A DNA stretch of 64,000 nt from Afifella aestuarii (GCF_004023665.1 NZ_SAUF01000001.1:916501-980500), one strand, 5' to 3'; shown: positions 42,817-52,363, counted from the first letter of the stretch. The notes: a model not told the origin generated them from the sequence alone. Translations and numbers: made by a program.

Positions 42817-43386
42817 GCGCCTGAGTTTTGATGCGACGATTCCGTGGGTTTCGCTTCGGACATCAGGCGTTGACTGTAAGCTCCGGTATGCGGGCTTCTT
42901 GGGATTCTCTCTCTACATTCACACCTCTTCGGATCCGCGCTTTTGCTGAGGTACGGCGCGGGCGGCGCTTCGAGCAGGCGCTTCGGCTGCGTGGCATCGT
43001 CTTTATGGGACGGTCTCCTGTGCCTTCGGGCAAGGTCCATTTCCGTGCAGTTCATCGCCCCGTCACGACGAGTTTCGAGCAGGCGTTCGCCCGAAAACGC
43101 GGCCTGAGCTTGTGCGCGCCGGCGTCTTTGAGGGCGGATTGGCTGATTTTGAGGCTGGGCGACGGCAATCCGTTCAACAATCGAGCGAGGACTGTTTGAA
43201 AGAGTGACGTCGAAGCGGCTTCCGAGGCTCCGCCTTCACAAATCTTGCGGCTCGGAATCCCGGGGTTTTCAAGGGGTTTTGCCCGTCTCCGCGGCCCGCT
43301 CTGTTGGAAAGTTTCGTAAAATCCGGCTTCGAAAAGTCATTAGGGTCTCAGGAGTGAAACGAACTCCTTGAAGGGTGAGACCTCGG
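42817..43386. other. Gap between tRNA-Glu and the MFS gene, with leader hairpin
   Basis: 570 bp. Open frames here (42828-43199 plus, 42804-43055 minus) have no coding features. The last 43 bp form a stem, GGTCTCAGGAGT (43344-43355) against ACTCC (43363-43367) and TGAGACC (43376-43382). An 8-base bulge, TTGAAGGG, holds the likely ribosome-binding sequence of the MFS gene. Confidence 0.5.
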
Positions 43387-44655
43387 ATGAACGAGCAAGT
43401 CCCGATTGAAGGCCGCGCCTCGGCTACAGCGTCGACGGCGGCCGCAGAAAAAGGTGGCATCCCCGGCTGGTGGATCACCATTTTCCTCTTCTGGCTCGGT
43501 TGGGTGTTCATGTACGCCGACCGAACCGTCCTCAGCCCAGTGATGCAGGACATACAGACCGAATTCGGCCTGAATGGGACCGAATTGGGGCTGATCAGTT
43601 CCCTGTTCTTCCTGGCCTATGCCGCCCTCCAGATCCCGGCCGGTATCCTCGGCGACCGCATCGGCCGCAAGAAGGTCCTCGTACCGGGCTTCCTGCTCTT
43701 CGGCGTCTTCACTGCCGTCAGCGGCATGGTCAAGACGTTCCCGCAGCTCATTGCCGCGCGCATCATCACCGGGGTGGGCGAGGGCACCTATTACGGGCCG
43801 CAATACGGTATCTCTTCGGAACAGATTCCGCAGAAATTCCGCTCCCTCGGCAGCGCCATCATCAATTCCGGCATGGCCTTCGGCATTGCGCTCGGACTGA
43901 TGATGTCGAGCTGGGTGGCCTACACGCTCGATCTCGGCTGGCGCATGCCGTTCTATGTGCTCGCCGTTTTGACCATGATCACGGGTCTGTTGATCTGGGT
44001 TCTGGTCAAGGAGCATCCGCGCGCCAAAAGCGCCGAGGGCACGTCGCAAGGCTCGTCCTTCAAGTCGCTCATCAAGAACCGCAACCTGCTCCTCACCTAT
44101 CTGATGGTGTTCTGCTCGCTGTTCGGGTTCTTCATGATCCTGACCTGGCTGCCTTACTATCTGCAGACAGAGCGCGGCATTCCGGCTGAAAACATCGGCA
44201 ACATCGCCTCGCTCGTGGCCTGGGTCTCGATTCCCGGCGGGCTGCTCTTCGCCCACATTTCCGACCGGCTCGGCAAGCGTCGTCCGCTGGTTCTGGTTCT
44301 CGTCCCGATCGCGGCCATCAGCCTCGTCTCGATCGCCTTCCTCGACGACGTGAACCAGATGATCGCGGCGATCTGCGTCTACGGCTTCTTCGGCAAGCTG
44401 GCACTCGATCCGGTGCTGATCGCCAACGTCGCCGACAACGCCTCGAAGGAATCCTACGGCACCGCCTTCGGCATCTTCAACTTCGTCGGCATGTCGTCCT
44501 CGATCCTCGCTCCGACGATCGCCGGCATGATCGCCGACGCCACCGGCAGCCTCGCCGCCAACTTCTATCTCTCCGCCGTCATCCTGATCGTGGGCATGCT
44601 CGGCATGATGTTCATGAAAGACGTCCGCAAGTCTGCGGTCGAAAAGGAAAGTTGA
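43387..44655 (+). CDS. MFS transporter of the oxamate/carbamoyl operon
   Basis: 422 residues with twelve helices. MFS signatures are GDRIGRKKVLVPGF after helix 2 and SDRLGKRRPLVLV after helix 8. The first helices (WVFMYADRTVLSPVMQDI) resemble anion:cation symporters for small organic acids. Its stop is one base from the allF start, so it belongs to that operon. I infer uptake of an oxalurate- or oxamate-like anion. ATG 43387 lies directly after a folded leader. Confidence 0.85.
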   Translation: MNEQVPIEGRASATASTAAAEKGGIPGWWITIFLFWLGWVFMYADRTVLSPVMQDIQTEFGLNGTELGLISSLFFLAYAALQIPAGILGDRIGRKKVLVPGFLLFGVFTAVSGMVKTFPQLIAARIITGVGEGTYYGPQYGISSEQIPQKFRSLGSAIINSGMAFGIALGLMMSSWVAYTLDLGWRMPFYVLAVLTMITGLLIWVLVKEHPRAKSAEGTSQGSSFKSLIKNRNLLLTYLMVFCSLFGFFMILTWLPYYLQTERGIPAENIGNIASLVAWVSIPGGLLFAHISDRLGKRRPLVLVLVPIAAISLVSIAFLDDVNQMIAAICVYGFFGKLALDPVLIANVADNASKESYGTAFGIFNFVGMSSSILAPTIAGMIADATGSLAANFYLSAVILIVGMLGMMFMKDVRKSAVEKES

Positions 44656-44656
44656 G

Positions 44657-46321
44657 ATGCTCAGTGCTCGACTGATCAAAGGAAACTTCCAGGATTCCGT
44701 GACCTTGATGGTTCTCTCCAGGGACCTTTCGTCTCTTCCCGAGGTGAACCGGGTGTCGGTGATGATGGGAACCTCCGCCAACAAGGACGTCTTCCGCGAA
44801 ACCGGCATGTGGCACGACGATCTGGATGACGCCACGCCGAACGATCTGTGCATCGTCATCGATGCGGAAGGCGAGGATGCGGGCGTCGCCGACAAGGTCG
44901 CCGCCCAGGTGGAAGAGCGGCTTGCCGCCATGGCCAAGGGCGGGTCGAAGGCCCGCTATCCGGTGGCGCGAAGCTTCCGGCGCGCCTGCGACCAGCTTCC
45001 GAAAGCCGATCTCGCGCTCATCTCCGTGGCGGGGCAGTACGCCCACGGTCTGGCGAAAGAGGCGCTCGATGCCGGCCTCAACGTGATGATCTTCTCCGAC
45101 AATGTCAGCGTCGAAGAAGAGCGTGACCTCAAGGAGCAGGCGCGGGAGCGCGGGCTCCTGGTCATGGGGCCGGATTGCGGCACGGCGATCGTCGGCAAGG
45201 CGCCTCTCGCCTTCGCCAACCGCATCCCGCAGGGCCCGATCGCCGTGGTCGGTGCTTCCGGCACCGGCCTCCAGGAAGTGACGTGCCAGATCGCCCGTGG
45301 CGGCATGGGCATCAGCCATGCCCTCGGCCTTGGTGGTCGCGACCTGTCGGAGAAAATCGGCGGGACCTCCGCCGAAACCGCTCTCGATTTCGTGGCCGCC
45401 GACGAGGCGTCAAAAGTCGTCGTCTTTGTTTCCAAACCCCCCGCGGCGGCCGTGCGGGCCAGGCTTCTCGACAAGCTGAAGCAGCTTGGCAAGCCGGCCG
45501 TCGCCCTCTTCCTGGGCGATCATCCCGACCGTCGGGATTACGGCGATCTGCACCTGACACGCACGCTCGACGAGGCGGCAGCCTTGGCCGTCGATCTCGC
45601 AAGGGTCGAGGAGCAGGCAGCGAGCGTGCCGGCCGTCACGGCGAAGGGTATTCGCGGTCTTTATACCGGCGGCACGCTCGCCGGAGAGGCCGCACAGCTT
45701 CTCGCCGAGGCTCTGGATCTGTCGCCGGATGCCGCCCATGACGAAGGCTTCATGCTGCGCACGGCGGAGCATCGCATCATCGATCTCGGCGATGATCTCT
45801 ACACCAGAGGTCGGCCGCATCCGATGATCGACCCGTTCGGGCGCAACGAGATGATCCACGCGCTCGCTGAGGACGCCGATGCGGCCATCCTGCTGGTCGA
45901 CGTCGTGCTCGGTTTCGGCAGCCATGCCGATCCTGCCGGTGAACTTGCCCGGGCGGTGGAAGAGATGCGGGCGGCGCGCGGCGACAAGGCGCCGATCACC
46001 GTCATCGCCAATCTTACCGGCGTGAGCGAGGACCCACAGGATTACGCCGCGCAGGCGAAGACGCTCGAGGATGCCGGCATCCTCATCGCAGACAGCGTGC
46101 GCATGGCCGTCCTCCTGGCGCTTCGGCTGATCACGCCCGCGAGGGCAGAAACGGCGAAAGCGTCTCCGCTTCTGAGCGAGCCGCCTGCCGTCATCAACAT
46201 CGGACTTCGCGGCTTTGCCGACGATCTCGCCAGCAACGACGTCGATGTCGTCCACCTCAAATGGGAACCGGTCTCCGACAAGACCGAGAAGCTGCGCCGC
46301 ATGGCCGCGTCCCTGATCTGA
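44657..46321 (+). CDS. allF: Oxamate carbamoyltransferase subunit AllF (FdrA)
   Basis: A 554-residue protein of the FdrA family, related to succinyl-CoA synthetase alpha/beta folds (IAVVGASGTGLQEVTCQIARGG; MGPDCGTAIVG). Length matches E. coli FdrA. FdrA, YlbE and YlbF of E. coli together form the oxamic transcarbamylase (AllFGH), which phosphorolyses oxalurate to oxamate and carbamoyl phosphate at the end of anaerobic allantoin use. All three are present here. AAAGGAAAG precedes the ATG. Confidence 0.9.
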   Translation: MLSARLIKGNFQDSVTLMVLSRDLSSLPEVNRVSVMMGTSANKDVFRETGMWHDDLDDATPNDLCIVIDAEGEDAGVADKVAAQVEERLAAMAKGGSKARYPVARSFRRACDQLPKADLALISVAGQYAHGLAKEALDAGLNVMIFSDNVSVEEERDLKEQARERGLLVMGPDCGTAIVGKAPLAFANRIPQGPIAVVGASGTGLQEVTCQIARGGMGISHALGLGGRDLSEKIGGTSAETALDFVAADEASKVVVFVSKPPAAAVRARLLDKLKQLGKPAVALFLGDHPDRRDYGDLHLTRTLDEAAALAVDLARVEEQAASVPAVTAKGIRGLYTGGTLAGEAAQLLAEALDLSPDAAHDEGFMLRTAEHRIIDLGDDLYTRGRPHPMIDPFGRNEMIHALAEDADAAILLVDVVLGFGSHADPAGELARAVEEMRAARGDKAPITVIANLTGVSEDPQDYAAQAKTLEDAGILIADSVRMAVLLALRLITPARAETAKASPLLSEPPAVINIGLRGFADDLASNDVDVVHLKWEPVSDKTEKLRRMAASLI

Positions 46322-46338
46322 ATCTGGAGTTTTCAAAA

Positions 46339-47598
46339 ATGTACGCAACGATCAACGAAGCCAATGCGGCCGTTCTCGACGAAATGCGCAGCGCGCGGCC
46401 TTATCTCGTCGATGTCCGCCCGGCGCATGAATGCATCCCGGCGCTCGCCGAAGGGCATGTCCTGATGCATGCCGGCCCCCCCATCGAATGGGCGGCGATG
46501 ACCGGCCCGATGAAGGGGGCCGTCCTCGGTGCCTGTCTCTATGAGGGCTGGGCGAAGACGACCGAAGAGGCCGAAGCGTTTGCGCAAAAGAGCGTCCGTT
46601 TCGTGCCCTGCCATGATCAGTCGGCGGTCGGCCCGATGGGCGGCATCACCTCCGCCAATATGCCGGTCCTCGTCGTGCGCAACGCCAATCAGGGGAACTT
46701 CGCCTATTGCAACCTCAACGAGGGCATCGGCAAGGTGATGCGCTTCGGTGCGTTCGAGGGGGAAGTGCAGACGCGTCTTGCGTGGATGCGCGACGTGCTG
46801 GCCCCGGTCCTGTCTGAGGCTCTGAAGCGCAATTCCGACGGGCTCGAGCTCTCCGCGATCATGTCGCAGGCCATCACGATGGGCGACGAGTTCCACCAGC
46901 GCAACATCGCCGCCTCGGCGCTTCTGTTGAAGGCGCTCGCCGCCGACATCGCCATCGGCAGTGCGTCGGCCGCCGACAAGGAAGAGGTTCTGCGCTTCCT
47001 GGAGCGGACCGACCAGTTCTTCCTCAACGTGGCCATGGCCTATTGCAAATGTGTCATGGATGCCGGGCACGCCGTGGGCGAGGGCAGCATCGTCACGGCG
47101 ATGACCCGCAACGGCCGCGATTTCGGCATCCGCGTCTCCGGGCTCGGCAAGCAATGGTTCACGGCGCCGGTCAACACGCCGGTCGGCCTGTTCTTCACCG
47201 GCTATTCGCAGGATGACGCCAATCCCGATATCGGCGACAGCGCGATCACCGAGACGTTCGGCGTCGGCGGGGCGGCGATGGTTGCGGCACCCGGTGTCAC
47301 CCGCTTCGTCGGCTCGGGCGGCTTCAACGATGCGTTGGAGACGTCTGAAGAGATGCGCGAGATCTATGTGGAAGCCAACACGACGCTGCAGATCCCGACC
47401 TGGGATTTCCAGGGCGCCTGCATGGGTCTCGATGTGCGGCGTGTGGTGGAAAGCGGCATCACGCCGGTGATCAACACCGGTATCGCGCACCGCGAGCCGG
47501 GCATCGGCCAGGTCGGCGCCGGTGTCGTGCGCCCGCCGCTCGAATGCTTCGAACAGGCGTTCGAGGCCCTCGTGGAAGCGCGCTCCAAGACCGCCTAA
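46339..47598 (+). CDS. allG: Oxamate carbamoyltransferase subunit AllG (YlbE, DUF1116)
   Basis: A 419-residue DUF1116 protein. Characteristic stretches are LHAGPPIEWAAMTGPMKGA (with M for L at the first position), GPMGGITSANMPVLVV, TMGDEFHQRNIAASALL and NTGIAHREPGIGQVGAG. CTGGAG precedes ATG 46339, 17 bp after allF. In E. coli this subunit is required with AllF and AllH for activity. The active site is not established to my knowledge. Confidence 0.9.
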   Translation: MYATINEANAAVLDEMRSARPYLVDVRPAHECIPALAEGHVLMHAGPPIEWAAMTGPMKGAVLGACLYEGWAKTTEEAEAFAQKSVRFVPCHDQSAVGPMGGITSANMPVLVVRNANQGNFAYCNLNEGIGKVMRFGAFEGEVQTRLAWMRDVLAPVLSEALKRNSDGLELSAIMSQAITMGDEFHQRNIAASALLLKALAADIAIGSASAADKEEVLRFLERTDQFFLNVAMAYCKCVMDAGHAVGEGSIVTAMTRNGRDFGIRVSGLGKQWFTAPVNTPVGLFFTGYSQDDANPDIGDSAITETFGVGGAAMVAAPGVTRFVGSGGFNDALETSEEMREIYVEANTTLQIPTWDFQGACMGLDVRRVVESGITPVINTGIAHREPGIGQVGAGVVRPPLECFEQAFEALVEARSKTA

Positions 47599-47758
47599 GC
47601 CGGATCGGCTGAGACGGGGCGGGCGCTTTGAGGGCCCCGCCCCCTTTCTTTTTCGAACCGCTTTTTGATCGGGTTTTCGCCTCGACCGCTGTCGCGGCCG
47701 GGAACGGGCCCCGATTGTCTCAAGTCCAAGCAAATCTTCAAACAACCAGGAGGTCGAG

Positions 47759-48724
47759 ATGACCGAGGGTATCCCTCCGCGCCTGCTGATTGCCATTGGC
47801 GGAAACGCCACCCATCCGGAGGGCATTCGCGGCACTCCGGCGGAACAGTTCGAGGTCGGCGCGCGTCTTGCGACAACGCTCCTGCCTTTGATGGAGCTCA
47901 ACACCGAACTCGTCCTCACGCATGGCAACGGCCCGGTGGCGGGAAAAATCCTGATGCGCAACGCGATCGCGCGCGACCGCGTCACGCCGATGTCGCTCGA
48001 CGTCTGCGGCGGCCACAGCCAGGGCGGTATCGGTTATGTCCTGATGCAGTCATTCGAGAACGCGCTCAGGCGCGCCGGTGTTGCGCGCGAAGTCGTCTAT
48101 ATGCTGACGCAGGTGGTGGTCGATGCCGATGATCCCGCCTTCGACAATCCGACAAAACCGATCGGCTATTTCTACGATGAGGAAGAAGCGCGGGCTCTGA
48201 CCCAGGAAATGGGTTGGGAGATGCGCGAGGATTCCGGGCGTGGTTGGCGCCATGTCGTGCCGTCGCCCGAGCCTCGCCATATCGTGGAGACGGCGATGAT
48301 CGGCACGGCGGCGGCGGCCGGTGCCGTCGTGATCGCCGGCGGCGGCGGTGGCATCCCCGTGGTGCGGGACGCGGAAGGCGATCTCCACGGCGTGGAGGCG
48401 GTGATCGACAAGGATCGGACGTCCGTCCTCATGGCGAACCTCCTGGGCATCGACGATTTGATGATCCTGACGCCGGTGCCGCGGGTCGCGATCGATTTCG
48501 GCAAGCCGACACAGCGGCCTCTCGAGCAGGTCACTCTCTCGGAGATCCGCCGCCACCGCGCCGATGGACAGTTTCCCCCGGGTAGCATGGGGCCGAAGAT
48601 CGATGCGGCCATCACGTTCCTGGAAAATGGCGGCAAGCGTGTCCTTATCGGACGCATTGAGGACGCGCTCGCGATGCTGAAGGGTGAGGCCGGAACGTCC
48701 GTCACGGCGGACGATCTCGCCTAG
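47759..48724 (+). CDS. allK: Carbamate kinase (AllK/ArcC type)
   Basis: A 321-residue enzyme that transfers phosphate from carbamoyl phosphate to ADP, giving ATP, CO2 and ammonia. Motifs: LLIAIGGNA, THGNGP, NPTKPIGYF, RHVVPSPEP, GGGGGIPVV, VIDKD and PPGSMGPK. A strong AGGAGG precedes the ATG. It lies between allG and allH, so it should take the carbamoyl phosphate released by AllFGH. Confidence 0.95.
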   Translation: MTEGIPPRLLIAIGGNATHPEGIRGTPAEQFEVGARLATTLLPLMELNTELVLTHGNGPVAGKILMRNAIARDRVTPMSLDVCGGHSQGGIGYVLMQSFENALRRAGVAREVVYMLTQVVVDADDPAFDNPTKPIGYFYDEEEARALTQEMGWEMREDSGRGWRHVVPSPEPRHIVETAMIGTAAAAGAVVIAGGGGGIPVVRDAEGDLHGVEAVIDKDRTSVLMANLLGIDDLMILTPVPRVAIDFGKPTQRPLEQVTLSEIRRHRADGQFPPGSMGPKIDAAITFLENGGKRVLIGRIEDALAMLKGEAGTSVTADDLA

Positions 48725-48738
48725 GAAAGGAGCCGGCG

Positions 48739-49689
48739 GTGATACGTCTCTTTCCGGTCACAACGGCGGGTGCCGGGGCTGCTCGTGTTCTCCCAGCGGG
48801 CGGCGAGGGACGGATCATCGCCGTGTTCCGTCGCAGCTTCTATGCGTCTTTCGAGAAGGGCCTCATCTGCGTCGGCCCGCCGGGTTTTGGGCCGGGGCCT
48901 TTGCATCTGCTCGCTCCGATGGCCGGCATTGCGTCTTGGCAGTCATGGCTTGATGTTGGAGAGAGGGCGGTGGCCGAGGCGGGGAGGCTCCTCGTCGACG
49001 ATCTCTGCTTCGATGCGCGGAGCGTCCGGCCGTGGCGGGCTTCTCCGCCTTTGCTCACCAGCGCGGACAGTCTTGCCCGCGGTCTCGGCCGGCTGGCAGC
49101 CGAGGCGGAGGACGCTCGTCCGGCAGGCCTCGGCAAACTGATTATCTCTTTGGATGGTCATGTCCCAGCAGACCACCTCGCTTCAGATGATCCCGTCCTT
49201 GCCAAGGCTCTGCCGATCATCGACGCTTTGATGGGGTGGGCAGGCCGTGCAGAGGTCGCCAGAGACGCGCCTCTGCCTTCCGTGAAAGGGGTGCTCGGCC
49301 TCGGACCGGGCCTGACGCCCTCCGGCGACGATTTCCTCGCGGGCTTTCTGGTTGCCTTGCAGCGCCTCGGTGCGCCACACCTCGCCGATCGGCTGGCCTC
49401 CTCGGTTCTGCCGCTCGCTGCGACGGAAACCAACGCGATCAGCGCCGCCTATCTGGCCTGTGCCGCAAAGGGTGAGGCTGCGGCCAGTCTGATCGACGCT
49501 TTTACCGAAATCTCTGACGGCGGCGCAGACCTCAGACCGCATTTTGAACGCATCGCAGAGATCGGTCACAGTTCTGGATGGGATTGTCTGGCGGGAATGG
49601 CGTTCGCCGCCCGGGCAATGCTGCCGGCATTGGTTTGCCGCGACCAAAGCGTTGCGGAGGCATTTGGTCGCTACGCGGGTGCCCTTTAA
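48739..49689 (+). CDS. allH: Oxamate carbamoyltransferase subunit AllH (YlbF, DUF2877)
   Basis: A 316-residue DUF2877 protein. The diagnostic block is VLGLGPGLTPSGDDFLAGFLVAL, near residues 190-212. The start is GTG 48739 behind AAGGAG. It completes the AllF-AllG-AllH set. The first 130 residues are more variable than the core. Confidence 0.88.
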   Translation: MIRLFPVTTAGAGAARVLPAGGEGRIIAVFRRSFYASFEKGLICVGPPGFGPGPLHLLAPMAGIASWQSWLDVGERAVAEAGRLLVDDLCFDARSVRPWRASPPLLTSADSLARGLGRLAAEAEDARPAGLGKLIISLDGHVPADHLASDDPVLAKALPIIDALMGWAGRAEVARDAPLPSVKGVLGLGPGLTPSGDDFLAGFLVALQRLGAPHLADRLASSVLPLAATETNAISAAYLACAAKGEAAASLIDAFTEISDGGADLRPHFERIAEIGHSSGWDCLAGMAFAARAMLPALVCRDQSVAEAFGRYAGAL

Positions 49690-49789
49690 GCATTCCCGAG
49701 CTATTCTTTTTGCCGCTTGCGTTATGGATCGCTACAGTCTTCTGAGATTGTTCTTTCCGCCGCGCTTTGTGCAAAGAGATGCTGCCACC

Positions 49790-50788
49790 ATGAACTCTGG
49801 TCTGCCCAATCTCGATCTCGAGGCCATTCGCACATTCGTGGCGGTGGCCCGGCTGAAGAGCTTTTCGGCCGCGGCTCAGCATCTTCATCGCACGACGTCT
49901 GCGATCAGCTACCGGATCAAGGCGCTGGAAGACCGCGTCGGCACGCCGCTTTTCGTGCGCACCACCCGTCAGGTGACGTTGACGTCGGCCGGGATGGTTC
50001 TCCTGGAGAAAGCCACCCAGATTTTCGAATGGCTCGAGGAATTGCCGGACGAGCTGCGCCAGGTCGGCGACAATGTCGAGCCGCATTTCAAGCTCGTCAT
50101 CAACAACCTTCTTTACGATGCCGGTGCGGCTGCGGAGCTGCTCGACAATTTGAGCCGGGCCTTCCCCTATACGGAATTCGAGCTGCGGCTCGCCGTCTAT
50201 ATGGGGGTGTGGGACGAGCTGTTGCACAATGGCGGGCATATGGCTCTGGGTGCGCCTGGCTTTCACACGATCAACGACGATTTCCGCACGCATGCGCTCG
50301 GCACGATCCATTGGGTTTTCGTGGTCTCGCCAGAGCACCCGCTCACCCAGGTTCCCGAGCCGCTGAGCGATGACGATTTGCGGCGTTTTCCCGCGATCAA
50401 TGTCCAGGACACGGCGATCCGGCTGGTGAAGCGGGTCGCCTGGAAATTGTCGGGTCAGAAGGAACTGCTCGTGCCCGATCTCCAGACCAAGCTTCTTGGC
50501 CACCTGACCGGCGCCGGCATCGGCTTTCTGCCCGAGGTGATGGTGCGTGAGCATCTGCGGGCGGGGCGGTTGGTGGCGCGTCGCGTGGTCCATCCGCGGT
50601 CATCCTCGCCCCTGTCGCTGGTGTGGCGGCAGGGAACCACCGGCCGCGTGTGTTCGCACCTGCAGGAGCTTTTCGTGCGCAAGGCCGATGTCGTCGCCCC
50701 CATGCTGAGAAACGTGGATGCCGAAGACACCGTCGAAGCCGGGCAGCCGTCTGCCCAGAGCTTTCGCCGCGCCACCGATTTCAATTGA
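49790..50788 (+). CDS. LysR-family transcriptional regulator
   Basis: 332 residues with an N-terminal winged helix (LEAIRTFVAVARLKSFSAAAQHLHRTTSAISYRIKALE) and a ligand-binding domain. It follows allH by 100 bp on the same strand, so I infer that it controls the carbamoyl operon, with an operon metabolite as inducer. ATG 49790 is chosen over ATG 49724. A strong bidirectional terminator follows. Confidence 0.88.
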   Translation: MNSGLPNLDLEAIRTFVAVARLKSFSAAAQHLHRTTSAISYRIKALEDRVGTPLFVRTTRQVTLTSAGMVLLEKATQIFEWLEELPDELRQVGDNVEPHFKLVINNLLYDAGAAAELLDNLSRAFPYTEFELRLAVYMGVWDELLHNGGHMALGAPGFHTINDDFRTHALGTIHWVFVVSPEHPLTQVPEPLSDDDLRRFPAINVQDTAIRLVKRVAWKLSGQKELLVPDLQTKLLGHLTGAGIGFLPEVMVREHLRAGRLVARRVVHPRSSSPLSLVWRQGTTGRVCSHLQELFVRKADVVAPMLRNVDAEDTVEAGQPSAQSFRRATDFN

Positions 50789-50859
50789 GGGGTGAGAGCG
50801 CTCCCGCGCGCTTCATTCGGGTCGTGAACCCTGGTGCAGTCGTGGAACCTGGGGCAGAT

Positions 50860-50890
50860 GCCCCGGAGGTTTTGAGTAAACCTCCGGGGC
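50860..50890. terminator. Long bidirectional terminator hairpin
   Basis: GCCCCGGAGGTTT and AAACCTCCGGGGC form a perfect 13-bp stem with a five-base loop between the convergent LysR gene and the exported-protein gene. Confidence 0.8.
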
Positions 50891-50896
50891 TGATCC

Positions 50897-51415
50897 TCAT
50901 GGGAAGAAGTTGATGTGGACGATGCCGGGTTGGACGCCTGTGGTCATCGGTGCGGCGATGATCTGGCCGCCTTTATAGGGAACCGCGTAGCCGCCTTCTC
51001 CGTAATCGGCGAAGGGCTCGACGGAGGAGGCGTTCGCGCCTGTCTTGCCGGCAAAATGGTCCGCCAACGCCTTGCTCAGGGCTATGCCGTCTCCCGAGCC
51101 CATGACGATGGTGCTGCAATGGTCGGCAATGCTCGAGAAGCCGATTTTGACCGAGGCATTGATGCCGTCGGGGCCGGTGAAGCTCGCATATGTGATCGAT
51201 CCGGCGTTCGTTCCGGATTGATTGCCGAAGGTTTTGGAGCCCGCAAGAGCGGCGATCGCTTTCGTGAGGTTTCCGCCGTTGGCGAGGCAGTATTGCTCGA
51301 AATAGGAGGCGGCTTGAGCGGGGCGGCCGTTCAACTCGGCGGGACCTGCATTCGCGGAAGAGATCGTTCCAGCCAGGAAGAGGCCCGCCAGTCCCAAGGC
51401 GATCTTTTGCATCAT
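50897..51415 (-). CDS. Exported protein of unknown function
   Basis: 172 residues from ATG 51415 with a Sec signal (KIALGLAGLFLAGTISSANA). The mature part is glycine/alanine-rich, with two cysteines (FEQYCLANGGN and IADHCSTIVMGSG) that may pair, and ends in PGIVHINFF. No family recognised. The longer open frame upstream has no coding features. Confidence 0.65.
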   Translation of the reverse strand: MMQKIALGLAGLFLAGTISSANAGPAELNGRPAQAASYFEQYCLANGGNLTKAIAALAGSKTFGNQSGTNAGSITYASFTGPDGINASVKIGFSSIADHCSTIVMGSGDGIALSKALADHFAGKTGANASSVEPFADYGEGGYAVPYKGGQIIAAPMTTGVQPGIVHINFFP

Positions 51416-51852
51416 AACGTCATTTCCAATCGGGCTGAGTGTGGTGATTTGAGCGCCGCCGTTCGGGTGAGGGATCGGCGGGCTCTTCGGGAGGTGGGCG
51501 GTGAAGGGGATCATTGACCCGCCTTCGCCGCGAGAGGTGTCGCGCCGTCCGGCGTGGGCGGCCGAACATTTGGCGCAAACGGTGGCTCTCGGGTGAGGGA
51601 CCACCTTGGAGCGGGCCTAAACTGCGCGCCCGCCTCCGGGCAAGGGAGAGACGTCGTCGGAACATATTTTGCCGGCAAATCCTTGTGGAAATCCCGGCCT
51701 CTCGCGCCGGTTTTTCCGTGTGACGTTGGCGGCTATGCAGGTCACGCGGCTTGACGTCAGGGAAATGTTCGGCAAACCCTTCCGCCCACATCCGAAATCG
51801 GCTTCGGCCGCTTGCCCTGCGTTTCCTCCCCTCAAGGCTCCCGGTGCCTTTC
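51416..51852. other. Leader region upstream of the ECF importer
   Basis: 437 bp. A short hairpin CCGGC/GCCGG with a TTTTT tail (51694-51715) could act as a terminator or attenuator before the operon. I looked for the TPP, cobalamin and other riboswitch cores that often control ECF importers and did not find one. Confidence 0.4.
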
Positions 51853-52353
51853 ATGCGTTCCTCTCTGACCCGCTCCCTGATCATCGTTGCCGTCTTCTCG
51901 CTTTTGTCCTTTCTTCTCGGCTTCGTGAAATTCGGCGGTGCGAGCTCCATCGCCCTCGACGCGTTTCCCTCGTATTTCGTTGCCGGCTTCTATGGCCCGC
52001 TTCTCGGTGCGCCGGTGGCCGCGGTCGCGCATCTTCTCTCAGCCGTTTCGGGCGGCTTTCCGTTTTCGGTTCCGGTGCATCTCTTCATTGCGGCGGAACA
52101 GGCGCTCTGGGCATCTCTCTTCGGCGCCATCCTGCGGTATTCGAACGATGTGTGGTTCCTGGTCGTTGCCATTCCGGCCGGTATCGTGTGCAACGGCTAT
52201 GTCGGGCCGAAGCTGATCGGCTGGGTCTTTCCAGCCCTCGAGGCGCCGGTGAGCGGGCTCATTCCGGTCCTGCTCGTGGCGAGTGCGGTCAATGTGGCGC
52301 TCGCGGCCGCCGCGATCCTGGCGCTGCGCAAGACGCCGCTCGGTCATACCTGA
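51853..52353 (+). CDS. ECF transporter substrate-binding (S) component
   Basis: 166 residues, about five to six hydrophobic helices. The stretch SIALDAFPSYFVAGFYGPLLGA followed by GGFPFSVPVHLFIAAEQALW matches small-molecule S components of the ECF_trnsprt family, the group that includes the alpha-ribazole transporter CblT; the vitamin bound cannot be set from the sequence. It is first of an S-AA-T operon. The ribosome site of ATG 51853 is weak. Confidence 0.75.
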   Translation: MRSSLTRSLIIVAVFSLLSFLLGFVKFGGASSIALDAFPSYFVAGFYGPLLGAPVAAVAHLLSAVSGGFPFSVPVHLFIAAEQALWASLFGAILRYSNDVWFLVVAIPAGIVCNGYVGPKLIGWVFPALEAPVSGLIPVLLVASAVNVALAAAAILALRKTPLGHT

Positions 52354-52363
52354 CCCATATGTG

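Noticed and set aside
42828-43199. Open frame after tRNA-Glu, considered as an integrated element
   Set aside because: No integrase, no repeat of the tRNA 3' end and no recognisable domain; composition is arginine-rich shadow.
51590-51715. Cobalamin or TPP riboswitch before the ECF operon
   Set aside because: None of the conserved core elements of those riboswitches could be found on either strand; only a terminator-like hairpin is supported.
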